Shown: one piece after another, positions 8,549 to 17,091 of the stretch
Layout: every line of letters begins with the position of its first letter
How positions within the stretch are numbered: the first letter of the stretch is position 1
Source of the DNA: Sphaerisporangium sp040683095
GTDB lineage: Bacteria; Actinomycetota; Actinomycetes; Streptosporangiales; Streptosporangiaceae
Direction: 5' to 3'
DNA: 64,000 nt
NCBI RefSeq assembly: GCF_040683095.1
Contig: NZ_JBFBCI010000013.1
Span: 1 to 64,000, forward strand
Notes under the pieces: generated by a model
The model's database searches: none
What the model was told of the DNA's origin: nothing
Seen by the model: the letters and a program-made list of their open reading frames with translations, nothing else
Program-made: the position numbers and the translations under genes

Positions 8549-8746
8549 ACACCCACTAGCTGGCTAGTCCAAGGGTTCGCTATCGCAGCAGCCCTGCCAT
8601 GACTCTGTCTGCCTCGCGCACGTCCCGCGCCCGGCGTCGCTGAGGACGCTTGTCACGTCCAGGCATCTTGACCTTTGCGCACACTCTGACCGACCATCCG
8701 TGGGGAAGCAGCAAACCCCAGCAACCGCGTTACAGGAGGCAACATC

Positions 8747-8980
8747 GTGCGACTACGGTTCCTCGGTAAGGAAACACAGGGCGGCGGCTCACCGACGCTG
8801 TTCGACACGGACGAGATCGTGAACGGCAAGGAGGTGTACGTGATCCAGGGCTGGCGGATCACCGACCCGGAGACCCTGTCCCAACTCGACATACCGGACC
8901 ACGAGACTGTCATCGCAGTCCCCAAGAGACTGATGAGCCACCTACCAAAGGACGACCCGCATGGAGCTGATGAAGGGTGA
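8747..8980 (+). CDS. Small hypothetical protein, partner of DUF6879 gene
   Basis: 77 residues. GTG at 8747 is preceded by AGGAGG at good spacing. The sequence T-D-E-I-V-N-G-K-E-V-Y-V-I-Q-G-W resembles short proteins that commonly precede DUF6879 genes in actinomycetes. Its 3' end overlaps the DUF6879 gene by 20 bases. The molecular function is unknown; the gene order suggests part of a regulatory module with the XRE protein at 9504. Confidence 0.75.
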   Translation: MRLRFLGKETQGGGSPTLFDTDEIVNGKEVYVIQGWRITDPETLSQLDIPDHETVIAVPKRLMSHLPKDDPHGADEG

Positions 8981-9494
8981 GGACTTCGAAGACCTCTTTC
9001 GTACCTTCGAGCGGACCGCATTCCATCTGGAGCTGAAAGACTCCTATGACACGCCGGAGGAAAGAGGCCCATTCGGCCTTTTCCTCGAAGGAAAGCCCGA
9101 TGACTACGCATGGCATGAACCCTGGCTGAAGCTCGTTCGCGAGGTAACCCAGCGGGGGAGGCGCATCGCCCGTGCACGACTTGTCACGGTACCCCACGTG
9201 GACTACACCCGTTGGGGACTTGAGATAGCCAAACTCAACATCGAAGCGGGGGAGGACATCCGTTACCTTCCTCGGCATCTGGCGGGAAATATCGACTTCC
9301 CGGCTGACGACTTCTGGCTCTTTGACGACGGTCGTCTAGTCTTCACCGTGTTCGAGAGGGACGGCCGTTTCATCGGCGGTGTTGACGTCAGGTATCCGGC
9401 GCTCGTAGAGCTTTGCCGCAGGGTCCGAGAAGACGTCTGGGCCATAGCGATACCGCACGGCGAATACGTCCGCTCTGAACACACTTCCAGGTGA
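8961..9494 (+). CDS. DUF6879 family protein
   Basis: 177 residues, matching the DUF6879 pattern: an N-terminal F-E-D-L-F-x-x-F-E-R-T-A-F-H-L-E, W-L-x-L-V-R-E-V-T-Q-R-G-R-R-I-A-R-A-R-L-V, then W-L-F-D-D-G-R-L-V. These proteins occur in actinobacteria beside XRE/DUF5753 regulators and are uncharacterised, probably cytoplasmic signalling partners. It overlaps the preceding gene and ends nine bases before the XRE gene start, so the 8747-10343 genes form one operon. Confidence 0.85.
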   Translation: MELMKGEDFEDLFRTFERTAFHLELKDSYDTPEERGPFGLFLEGKPDDYAWHEPWLKLVREVTQRGRRIARARLVTVPHVDYTRWGLEIAKLNIEAGEDIRYLPRHLAGNIDFPADDFWLFDDGRLVFTVFERDGRFIGGVDVRYPALVELCRRVREDVWAIAIPHGEYVRSEHTSR

Positions 9495-9503
9495 GCGTGT
9501 TCT

Positions 9504-10343
9504 TTGCCAAGCACGGTTCATCAGGCGAAGGAAGCTCTAGGGCAGGCACTTCGTGAGCTACGTAAGGACGCTGGGCTGACCGGTAGGCAACTGGCCACGC
9601 TTGCCGGTTGGCATAGCTCAAAGGTGTCGAAGATCGAGTACGGGAAGCAAAGCCCCTCGGAAGATGACATCCGGGCGTGGTGTCAGCTATGCAATGTCGC
9701 CGATCAGACGAACGATCTCATAGCGGCCGTCCGCTCCATTGAATCAATGTATGTCGAATGGCGCCGAAACCTGCGGACGGGCACCAAAAGGCGACAAGAG
9801 GAGTCCATCAAACTTGAGGCGGACACCAAGCTATTTCGCTGGTTCGAGCCCGTCCTCGTTCCAGGCATCTTTCATACCGCAGAGTACGCGGCAGGCGTCC
9901 TGGCCAAAGTCATCGACTTTTATGACATCCCGGACGATTTAGATGCCGGCGTCCTAGCAAGAATGGAGCGCCAGCAAATCCTCTACAAGGGTGACCACCG
10001 GTTTCACGTCATCCTCGCCCAGCAAGCGCTTTGGACCGTCGTTGGCAGTCCGGCGGTGACGATTGGCCAGCTCGATCGACTCTTGGCCGTGTCTTCGCTC
10101 GCCCGCGTCAGTTTGGGCATCCTGCCCGCACGGTCAATTTATCAAGTGCCAACGAACCAGTTCATCATTTTCGATGATCGAATGGTTCATGTGGAAGCCG
10201 TGTCAGCAGAACTGACCATCACACAACCTCGCGAGATCACCCTGTACGCGAAAGCATTCCAAACCCTGTCAAAGACGGCCGTCTACGGCCCCAAGGCCCG
10301 CGAGCTGATCTCGGACGCCTTGGCGGCCCTCGGAGCCGGTTGA
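9504..10343 (+). CDS. XRE-family regulator with DUF5753
   Basis: 279 residues: helix-turn-helix at about 10-65 (G-L-T-G-R-Q-L-A-T-L-A-G-W-H-S-S-K-V-S-K-I-E), then a DUF5753 domain with W-F-E-P-V-L-V-P-G-I-F-H-T-A-E-Y-A and V-P-T-N-Q-F-I-I-F-D. An in-frame TGA stands four codons upstream, leaving TTG at 9504 as the only usable start, which is unusual. It is the last gene of the DUF6879 operon and is followed by the RsbW-like ATPase gene. It may regulate its own operon or the RiPP genes downstream. Confidence 0.88.
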   Translation: MPSTVHQAKEALGQALRELRKDAGLTGRQLATLAGWHSSKVSKIEYGKQSPSEDDIRAWCQLCNVADQTNDLIAAVRSIESMYVEWRRNLRTGTKRRQEESIKLEADTKLFRWFEPVLVPGIFHTAEYAAGVLAKVIDFYDIPDDLDAGVLARMERQQILYKGDHRFHVILAQQALWTVVGSPAVTIGQLDRLLAVSSLARVSLGILPARSIYQVPTNQFIIFDDRMVHVEAVSAELTITQPREITLYAKAFQTLSKTAVYGPKARELISDALAALGAG

Positions 10344-10461
10344 AGCAAACTGCGGCAAACTCCTTGGTGCTACCTCCCGCCTCTCTCTAACGTCACCTGC
10401 GTGACCGAACCCGCTCACCGGGTTCGACGTGGATCTCCCGGCCGAGCGAGAAGGCGAGCGC

Positions 10462-10947
10462 ATGCGGACAGGCAGCCTATTAGGTGTCGCGGAACTAGTC
10501 GCGTCCGACGAAGCGCCGAAGGCCGCGCGTGACTACGTCAAGAAGGTTCTTGACGAAGGACACCCGGCGTATGACGACGTCGTGTTACTGGCTTGCGAAC
10601 TGGTCACAAACTCCGCCCTGCACTCCGATTCCCGCGACGGCGGAAGGATCACGCTTTCCCTCGCCGATTGCCTCGAAGTCATCTACGCAGAGGTCACGGA
10701 CGCGGGAGGCGACAACTTCCCGCAGATAATCAACGACCCGCTAGCCGAAAGTGGGCGAGGTCTGAGAATCGTGCGCGCGACCGCACAGGTGTGGGGTATC
10801 CGCGAGTCCCGCACCGAGCGAACGATCTGGTTTCAGATCGCGTACAAGCCCCGACCAGTTATCGACTTCCCCCGGCAACGTGAATCCCCCGGCGGCGGCG
10901 CGGACGGACTTCCCTCACGTCAGGCGCGGGAAGCACTTCCCCTATAG
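10462..10947 (+). CDS. RsbW-like ATP-binding protein (anti-sigma-type kinase)
   Basis: 161 residues with the GHKL ATPase signature: N-box E-L-V-T-N-S-A-L-H-S (about 46-55), G1 motif V-T-D-A-G-G (about 78-83) and G2 motif S-G-R-G-L-R-I-V (about 97-104). The stand-alone HATPase_c_2 form is the one used by actinobacterial anti-sigma or partner-switching proteins, usually without a sensor domain. I chose ATG 10462 with GAGAAGGCGAG upstream over an earlier start at 10429. The C-terminus is a Pro/Arg-rich tail. It lies between the XRE regulator and the RiPP cluster and could belong to either. Confidence 0.85.
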   Translation: MRTGSLLGVAELVASDEAPKAARDYVKKVLDEGHPAYDDVVLLACELVTNSALHSDSRDGGRITLSLADCLEVIYAEVTDAGGDNFPQIINDPLAESGRGLRIVRATAQVWGIRESRTERTIWFQIAYKPRPVIDFPRQRESPGGGADGLPSRQAREALPL

Positions 10948-11085
10948 CCCGCGCCGTCGCCTCTCCCCAATCCCGTGGGGGCGAATAAACGGTAGGAAAG
11001 TCGCTAACTCCGACTGATCGGTGACGACCACCCACAACCGGTAGCGTCATGGATGAATCATCCAGAGCCCGAGAAGGGAAATTTG

Positions 11086-11355
11086 ATGGGAAGCCTGACG
11101 ATGCAACCGTGGGGTTTGAGCCGGAGCACCGAGTGTCTTCCGGCCGCCCCGCCGCCGTACGAAACGACTTCGTTCGATCCTGAGACTCAGCTCACCCGCT
11201 TCTACGACGCACAGGGTGCGATCGTGGACATGGGTAAGGATGGCACCAGCAGGACCTTCGTTACCGTCACCGTGTCGAAGGGCGGCGGCGGAGACGGGTC
11301 AGACGGGGCTGCGCAGGTGGCAGACGACTCCAACAACGACTCAGCATCGGACTAG
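11086..11355 (+). CDS. ATP-grasp-modified RiPP (graspetide) precursor peptide
   Basis: 89 residues from ATG 11086, chosen because AAGGGA lies six bases upstream; ATG 11053 is an alternative with no clear ribosome binding site. The leader has the conserved features of putative ATP-grasp target peptides: P-W-G-L (8-11), D-P-E-T-Q (31-35), Y-D-x-Q-G-x-x-V-D-M-G-K-D-G-T-S (40-55). The C-terminal core is Thr/Ser-rich then Gly/Asp-rich: T57, T60, T62 and S64, a Gly loop with D70-G71 and D73-G74, then acidic D80, D81, D85 and D89, with no Glu. This composition suits ester crosslinks between Thr/Ser hydroxyls and Asp side chains. The next two genes encode the ligase and methyltransferase expected to act on it. 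The stop TAG lies a few bases before the ligase start. Confidence 0.88.
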   Translation: MGSLTMQPWGLSRSTECLPAAPPPYETTSFDPETQLTRFYDAQGAIVDMGKDGTSRTFVTVTVSKGGGGDGSDGAAQVADDSNNDSASD

Positions 11356-11359
11356 TGTG

Positions 11360-12346
11360 ATGCGGCCCACGCAGGACTGTGTGATGGTGATCACCTCCGA
11401 GGAGGATGTCACCGCCAACCTGGTCATCGAAGTGCTGAACGAGCGCCGAGTGCTGGTTGCCCGTGTCGATCCCGCCGATGTCGGGCCCGACCTGCTGTTC
11501 AACGCCCAGATGGGCGGGGGCGAGACGCAGTGGTCTGGACGATTGCGCACTCCAAGCCGTGACATCGCCCTGGAGCAGGTGCGCGCGGTGTACTACCGCC
11601 GTCCCTCTCCATGGCGGTTCAATGAACTGGAGACGCAAGCGCGTGACTTCGCCATCGCCGAGGCTCGCCACGGCCTGAGCGGGTTGCTCGCCAACCTCCC
11701 GAACTGCCGCTACATCAATCATCCTGCCAATATCACCAAGAGTGATTTCAAGCCGGCGCAATTGCAGGTAGCCGCCCGGGTGGGGTTCACGGTGCCTGTA
11801 ACGCTGATCTCGAACGACCTGGACGCGATCAGGAAGTTCGTCGCTGAACACGAGCCTGTCGTCTACAAGTCGTTCCGGGGTGCCCCACCCACCCCGACGG
11901 GGCATGTCGCTGCGATATGGACGCAGCGGATTGCCCAGCAGGATCTTGATGACTCGGTGTCGATGACCGCCCATCTGTTTCAACAGGAGGTGGATAAGGT
12001 TGCCGACGCCAGGGTGACCGTGGTCGGCCGGCACGTGTTCGCCAGCAGGATCACCACACCCGATGGCGCACTCGACTGGCGCATGGGTGACTGGGACGGG
12101 CTGGTGTACGACCCCATTGATGTGCCCGAGGCGGTCAAGAACGCTCTTTACGCATATCTCGATCACTTCGGGCTGGTTTTCGGCTGCTTCGACTTCGCGC
12201 TCGAAGCCGTCAGTGACAGCGGACGAACATCCGAAGCCTGGACCTTCATCGAGTGCAACCCCAACGGGCAGTGGGGCTGGCTGCCTGACTCCGACGCGAT
12301 CGCGAACGCTTTCGCTGAGGTGCTACTGAAAGGATGGTGGCCGTGA
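11360..12346 (+). CDS. ATP-grasp ribosomal peptide maturase (graspetide synthetase)
   Basis: 328 residues. It begins with V-I-T-S-E-E-D-V-T-A-N-L-V, as in actinobacterial ATP-grasp peptide maturases, followed by D-P-A-D-V-G-P-D-L-L-F. The ATP-grasp fold is shown by N-I-T-K-S-D-F-K-P-A-Q-L, the ATP-contacting P-V-V-Y-K-S-F-R-G, Q-E-V-D-K-V-A-D-A-R-V-T-V-V-G, and the metal-binding F-I-E-C-N-P-N-G-Q-W near the C-terminus. These enzymes phosphorylate acidic side chains of the precursor core and form esters or amides with Ser/Thr/Lys. ATG 11360 or the adjacent GTG 11357 is the start, within a few bases of the precursor stop. The gene overlaps the methyltransferase gene by four bases (GTGA). Confidence 0.9.
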   Translation: MRPTQDCVMVITSEEDVTANLVIEVLNERRVLVARVDPADVGPDLLFNAQMGGGETQWSGRLRTPSRDIALEQVRAVYYRRPSPWRFNELETQARDFAIAEARHGLSGLLANLPNCRYINHPANITKSDFKPAQLQVAARVGFTVPVTLISNDLDAIRKFVAEHEPVVYKSFRGAPPTPTGHVAAIWTQRIAQQDLDDSVSMTAHLFQQEVDKVADARVTVVGRHVFASRITTPDGALDWRMGDWDGLVYDPIDVPEAVKNALYAYLDHFGLVFGCFDFALEAVSDSGRTSEAWTFIECNPNGQWGWLPDSDAIANAFAEVLLKGWWP

Positions 12347-13470
12347 CCGATACGGCCGAACTCCGCCGCGCGCTGGCGGACAGCATCGGCTCTCACGGCT
12401 GGCGCGCGGCGTTGGAGGCGACACCGCGTGAGTTGTTCCTGGGCGACGCGGTCTACCGGGCCGACAAGACTCGTGGCGATCTGTGGACACCTGTCCGTCG
12501 TGCCGAGGTCGGCGAGGACGAGTGGCTCGCCCTGGCCTACGCCGACGAGACCTGGGTGACCCAGGTCGGGGGCGTTCTCGCGGAGGAGGCGACCGGTGTG
12601 GTGACGGGATCGCCCAGTTCCTCCTCCACCTATCCCAGCCTGGTGGTGCTGATGTTGGAGGCCACCCAGATCGCCGAGGGTGACACGGTACTGGAAATCG
12701 GTACGGGCACCGGGTATTCCACATCGTTGATGTGTCATCGGCTCGGTCAGGAGGCCGTCACCTCGATCGAGTACGACCAGGAGGTCGCCGCTCGGGCCGG
12801 GAAGGCGGTCACCGAGGCCGGATACACACCGACTTTGGTCGTGGGTGACGGCCTGCACGGCTATGCCGAGAACGCGGAGTACGACCGGCTCATCGCGACC
12901 TGCTCGGTGCGTGTCATCCCTCCGGCGTGGATGTGGCAGGTGCGTGACGGGGGAACCATCACCACGCCGATGTGGGGCTGGATGGGCGGGGTCGCCTTCG
13001 CGCACCTGACGATGGCCGACGACGGAACCGCCAGCGGGCGTTTCCTGGAGAACGATCTCTATTTCATGACCGCTCGATCGCACCTGGCGCCGCCGCGACC
13101 ACCGGTCGTGACCGGGATCGGGGAGGCCCGAGAGAGCAGAATCGACCCCGCAGTCCTCGATGAGGAGGCTGCCGTGTTCGTCGCCCAGCTCGCCGTCCCG
13201 GCCGCACAGCGGGCATGGGGTGAGGACATGACGATCCTGTTGGATGTCGGCACAGGGTCGCGGGCGGACGTCAGGCCGAATCCCGATGGCGGCTGGACGG
13301 TGCATCAGCACGGGCCGGTCAAACTGTGGGACGAGGTCGAGGAAGCCATCCTGATGTGGCTAGGTGCCGGGCGTCCGCACCAGTCCGGGTTCGGGCTCAC
13401 CGTCACCAGGGAGCGCCAGTACGTCTGGCTGGGCGAACCGGACGGCCCGAGCTGGGACCTGCCCGCCTAG
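12343..13470 (+). CDS. PIMT-like O-methyltransferase of the ATP-grasp RiPP system
   Basis: About 375 residues. The first two thirds resemble protein L-isoaspartyl O-methyltransferase: S-S-S-T-Y-P-S-L-V-V-L-M-L-E (PIMT substrate loop region) and SAM motif I V-L-E-I-G-T-G-T-G-Y-S (about 117-126). A C-terminal extension of about 130 residues, ending in R-Q-Y-V-W-L-G-E-P-D-G-P-S-W, is typical of methyltransferases in ATP-grasp peptide systems. In fuscimiditide-type pathways the homologue methylates an Asp in the crosslinked peptide, which then cyclises to an aspartimide. I prefer GTG 12343, which overlaps the ligase stop as GTGA with AAAGGA upstream; ATG 12334 is the alternative. No protease or transporter gene follows. 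Confidence 0.9.
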   Translation: MTDTAELRRALADSIGSHGWRAALEATPRELFLGDAVYRADKTRGDLWTPVRRAEVGEDEWLALAYADETWVTQVGGVLAEEATGVVTGSPSSSSTYPSLVVLMLEATQIAEGDTVLEIGTGTGYSTSLMCHRLGQEAVTSIEYDQEVAARAGKAVTEAGYTPTLVVGDGLHGYAENAEYDRLIATCSVRVIPPAWMWQVRDGGTITTPMWGWMGGVAFAHLTMADDGTASGRFLENDLYFMTARSHLAPPRPPVVTGIGEARESRIDPAVLDEEAAVFVAQLAVPAAQRAWGEDMTILLDVGTGSRADVRPNPDGGWTVHQHGPVKLWDEVEEAILMWLGAGRPHQSGFGLTVTRERQYVWLGEPDGPSWDLPA

Positions 13471-13756
13471 CTCACCGCAAACTCCCCCGGTGGGGAAATC
13501 CTTCCCCGGACGGTCATACCGCGAGGTCGCCCGATGCCATCGACGGCGTGTACGGCCACAACCCGCGCAAGGGATACACACGCCTGGGAAGACGACGGCG
13601 GGTTGTGCGACGTGATCCTCACGGCAGTGGTCGCGCTGCGGTCACGCACCCCTGACGCTCCGAAGGTTTTCGCGGCGCATTTGACCGCGAAGACCATTCG
13701 CTCGCCTCAGCCGCCGAGTCCTGATCGGTTGATCCGGCAGGCGTAAGCCTCGGATC

Positions 13757-16700
13757 TCACTTGTCCTCGGGGATGGATTCGATGAGCTTCATCAGGCCGT
13801 TGGCGTCGAGGAGGTCCACCGGGCGGACGGTCTCGTTGGCGCGGACGTAGTGGAAGGCGGCGCTCACCTTCGTGAGGGGGACGCCGGACAGCTGGGACCA
13901 CGCGAGGCGGTAGGCCGCGAGCTGGACGGAGGCGGCGCGGGCGCCCCGGCCGCGCGGCGGCTCGCCCGTCTTCCAGTCGATGATGACGTAGCCGTCGTCG
14001 CCCTCGGGGAAGACGGCGTCCATGCGCCCGCGGACGACCCGGTCGGCGATGACCGTCTCGAACGGGATCTCCAGGTCGACCGGTTCCATGGTCGCCCACA
14101 CGCTTTCCTCGAAGCGTTGCTGCAGCTCGGCGAGCTGGACGTCGGTGGGGGAAAGGTCGTCGGCGGCGCCGGGCAGCTCGGAGTCGTCGATGAGGCGCTG
14201 CTGCTCCCAGCGGCCCTCCAGCCAGCGGTGGAAGGCGGTGCCGCGGCGGGCGAGCGGCGCGGGTCTGTGGGGCAGCGGGCGGCGGATCTGCCGGGCCAGG
14301 GCGGCCGGGTCGGAGGCGAGGGTGACCAGGGACGAGACGGTGAGCCGGGCGGGCAGGTCGACGACCGCGCCGCCGCGCCGCCGGGCCTGGTCGCGCTCGC
14401 GCAGCAGCAGTTCGGTGTCACGGGCCCACGAGCGGACGCGTTCCTGCTCCCACTCCTTCAAAGGGTCGGCGTCGCCGGGCGGGAGCCACACGTCGCCGTT
14501 GATGGCGTCCATGACCATGCCGGCGCCGCCGCGCACGGCCTCGTACCGCTCGCCGCCCGGGGTGACCGGCCATTCCTCGGACGGGGGCTCGGCCAGCAGG
14601 GGGTTGACGGCGTCCTCCTGGAGGTCGGGGGCCCAGGTGGCGGCCTGGCCGGTGGCCTCGCGGATCTCCAGCAGGAAATCGGACGGTTCGAGGGGCTTGG
14701 TGGCCGTCCCCCAGCGGTACCCGGAGGCGATGAGCAGGTAGTGGGCCCGGGTCACGGCGACGTACGCGAGGCGCCGTTCCTCCAGGAGGTCGCGTTCGCG
14801 GCAGCGCTCGTCGAACGCGGCGAGGTCGTCCTTCTCCAGGCCGTCGAGGACGGGCAGGTCGGAGCGGTCGCCGCGCAGCGGGTAGGGCAGCTTGCGCGGG
14901 TTCTCGGTCCAGCGGGAGTTGGTCGCGGGCGTGGCGGGGAAGACGCTGCCCCGGGCCAGCCCGCCCGCCTGCGTGGTGACCTGGGAGAGCCCCGGGACGA
15001 TCACGACCGGCCACTCCAGGCCCTTGGATGCGTGGACGGTCATGAGTTTGACGCTGTTGGTCTCGCCGACCCGCCCGGCCTCCAGGCCGAACTCCTCGGT
15101 CTCGGCGGCCTGGAGGTAGGCGAGGAAGGCGCCGAGCGTCGGGTCCTCGGCGTCGCCGGCGAAGCGGGAGGCCGCGTCCAGGAACGCGTCGAGGTCGGCG
15201 CGGGCGGCGAGCGGGCCGCCGCCCCGGGCCGCGACCTCGACGTCCAGGCCGAGGCGGCGTTCGACCTCGGAGATGAGGTCGGGCAGCGGCTGCCCGGCGT
15301 GGGCGCGCAGGACGCGCAGCTCCTGGGCCAGGCGCGGCAGCCGTTCGCGGGCGAGCGGGGAGAAGGGCTCCAGCCATTCGGGACGGTCGGGCAGCTCATC
15401 GAGGGCGTCGACGAGGCTGCCGCGCTCGGCGGCCATGTCGCTGACGACCTGTTCCAGGGGGTCATCGGGGCCGCCGCGCTGGGAGACGGTGAGCTCGCGG
15501 GCGAGGTCGCCGAGCAGCTTCAGGTCGGCGACGCCGATGCGCCAGCGCGGCCCGGCGAGCAGGCGGACGAGCGCGTCGCCGGCCGCGGGCTCGTACATGA
15601 CGCGCAGGGTGGCGACGACGTCGGCGACCTCGGGGACGGTGAGCAGGCCGCCGAGGCCGACGACCTCGACGGGGATGTCCTTGGCCTCCAGGGCCCGCCG
15701 CAGCGCAGGGAACTGGGACCGCTTGCGGGCGAGGATCGCGACGTCCTGCGGCTGGAGGGCCGCCGGGCCGCCCCAGGCGCCCGCCTTGGCCTTCGCCTTG
15801 TCCCGCTCCCCCTCGCCCCACGGCAGGCCGTCGGGGGCGGTCTCGTGGCCGAGCAGGTGGACGACGCCGTCGGCGATCCAGGCGGCCTCGTCCTCGGCGG
15901 TCTCGTGGAAGGCGCACAGCACGCGCCCGCGCCCGACGCGGTTGACGCCGGGGACGAGCACCGGCACCTCGCGGGCCTCGGCGCGCAGCGGCACCTGCAC
16001 ACGCGCCGCGACGTCCAGGACCCGCTCGCCGTTGCGGAAGCTGACCGAAAGGCGGCGCACGGGCGACGGCTCGCCGGTGGCCGTGGGGAAGTCGCGGACG
16101 AACCGCTTCAGGTTGCCTGAGGAGGCGCCGCGCCAGCCGTAGATCGACTGGCAGGGGTCGCCGACGGCCGTCACCGGGTGGCCGCCGCCGAACAGGGCGC
16201 GCAGCAGGACGAGCTGCGCGTGGCTGGTGTCCTGGTACTCGTCCAGGAGCACGACCGAGAAACGGCCCCGCTCGATCATGCCGACGTCCGGGTGCCCGTC
16301 GGCGATGCGCGCCGCCAGCGCCATCTGGTCGCCGTAGTCGATGACCTCGCGGGCGCGTTTCAGCCGGTCGTACGCCTCGGCGAGCGGCAGCAACTGCTCG
16401 CGGATCTCCTGCGTGCGCACCGGGCGGCGCTGCGGCAGCGTCGTGCGCCCCTGGACGGCGGCCAGGCGCTCGGCGAGCCACCGGCCGACCTCGCGGACTT
16501 CGCCGGGGGTGCGCAGGTGCTCGGCCATCTCGCCGGCGAGCTCCAGCACCGCCGCCGTCACCGAGGACGGCGCGAGGTCGACGCGGTCCATGGGCCCGTC
16601 GTACTGGCCGACCACGCGCGAGGCCATCTGCCAGGAGATCGCGGGCGTGACGAGCCGCATGGTCGGTTCCAGCGCCTCGCGCAGCGCGTGGTCGGTGACC

Positions 16701-17053
16701 AGGCGGGCGGCGTAGGCGTGGTAGGTGGAGACGGTGGGCTCGCTGTCGAGCAGCTCGGCCGGGGCCAGGCCGACCTCGGCGAGCCGGGTGAGCCGTTTGC
16801 GGACGCGCGCGGCCAGCTCGGCGGCGGCCTTGCGGGTGAACGTCAGGCCGAGGACGCGCTCGGGGCGCACCAGCCCGTTGGCGACCAGCCAGACGACGCG
16901 CCCGGCCATGGTCTCGCTCTTACCGGAGCCCGCGCCCGCGACGACCACCATCGGCCCGAGCGGCGCCTCGATGACGGCGGCCTGCTCGGGGGTGGGCGGC
17001 GGGATGCCGAGCCGGTCGGCGAGCTCGGCGGGGCCGATGATCGCGGGTCGCAC
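13757..17053 (-). CDS. adnB: AdnB subunit: UvrD-type helicase with C-terminal RecB-type nuclease
   Basis: About 1098 residues, close to the roughly 1095 of mycobacterial AdnB. Helicase motifs: T-P-E-Q-A-A-V-I (Q motif), Walker A A-G-A-G-S-G-K-S (about 39-46), V-V-L-L-D-E-Y-Q-D-T-S-H (Walker B), V-G-D-P-C-Q-S-I-Y-G-W-R-G-A, and M-T-V-H-A-S-K-G-L-E-W (motif V). The C-terminal nuclease has R-G-R-M-D-A-V and V-I-I-D-W-K-T-G (about 1020-1030), the PD-(D/E)XK catalytic core. AdnAB is the actinobacterial counterpart of RecBCD/AddAB and resects double-strand breaks. GTG 17053, 38 bases after the AdnA stop, is the likely start; a start closer to the AdnA stop is possible. Confidence 0.92.
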   Translation of the reverse strand: MRPAIIGPAELADRLGIPPPTPEQAAVIEAPLGPMVVVAGAGSGKSETMAGRVVWLVANGLVRPERVLGLTFTRKAAAELAARVRKRLTRLAEVGLAPAELLDSEPTVSTYHAYAARLVTDHALREALEPTMRLVTPAISWQMASRVVGQYDGPMDRVDLAPSSVTAAVLELAGEMAEHLRTPGEVREVGRWLAERLAAVQGRTTLPQRRPVRTQEIREQLLPLAEAYDRLKRAREVIDYGDQMALAARIADGHPDVGMIERGRFSVVLLDEYQDTSHAQLVLLRALFGGGHPVTAVGDPCQSIYGWRGASSGNLKRFVRDFPTATGEPSPVRRLSVSFRNGERVLDVAARVQVPLRAEAREVPVLVPGVNRVGRGRVLCAFHETAEDEAAWIADGVVHLLGHETAPDGLPWGEGERDKAKAKAGAWGGPAALQPQDVAILARKRSQFPALRRALEAKDIPVEVVGLGGLLTVPEVADVVATLRVMYEPAAGDALVRLLAGPRWRIGVADLKLLGDLARELTVSQRGGPDDPLEQVVSDMAAERGSLVDALDELPDRPEWLEPFSPLARERLPRLAQELRVLRAHAGQPLPDLISEVERRLGLDVEVAARGGGPLAARADLDAFLDAASRFAGDAEDPTLGAFLAYLQAAETEEFGLEAGRVGETNSVKLMTVHASKGLEWPVVIVPGLSQVTTQAGGLARGSVFPATPATNSRWTENPRKLPYPLRGDRSDLPVLDGLEKDDLAAFDERCRERDLLEERRLAYVAVTRAHYLLIASGYRWGTATKPLEPSDFLLEIREATGQAATWAPDLQEDAVNPLLAEPPSEEWPVTPGGERYEAVRGGAGMVMDAINGDVWLPPGDADPLKEWEQERVRSWARDTELLLRERDQARRRGGAVVDLPARLTVSSLVTLASDPAALARQIRRPLPHRPAPLARRGTAFHRWLEGRWEQQRLIDDSELPGAADDLSPTDVQLAELQQRFEESVWATMEPVDLEIPFETVIADRVVRGRMDAVFPEGDDGYVIIDWKTGEPPRGRGARAASVQLAAYRLAWSQLSGVPLTKVSAAFHYVRANETVRPVDLLDANGLMKLIESIPEDK

Positions 17054-17091
17054 GCCCTCGGCGCCGGGGGTGGCGCCGGGAGAGCTCGGGC

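Noticed and set aside
8549..8746. tRNA gene or attachment site after the 7.4-8.5 kb operon
   Set aside because: AGGGTTCGCTAT resembles a T-arm, but no acceptor stem, D-arm or anticodon arm can be built around it.
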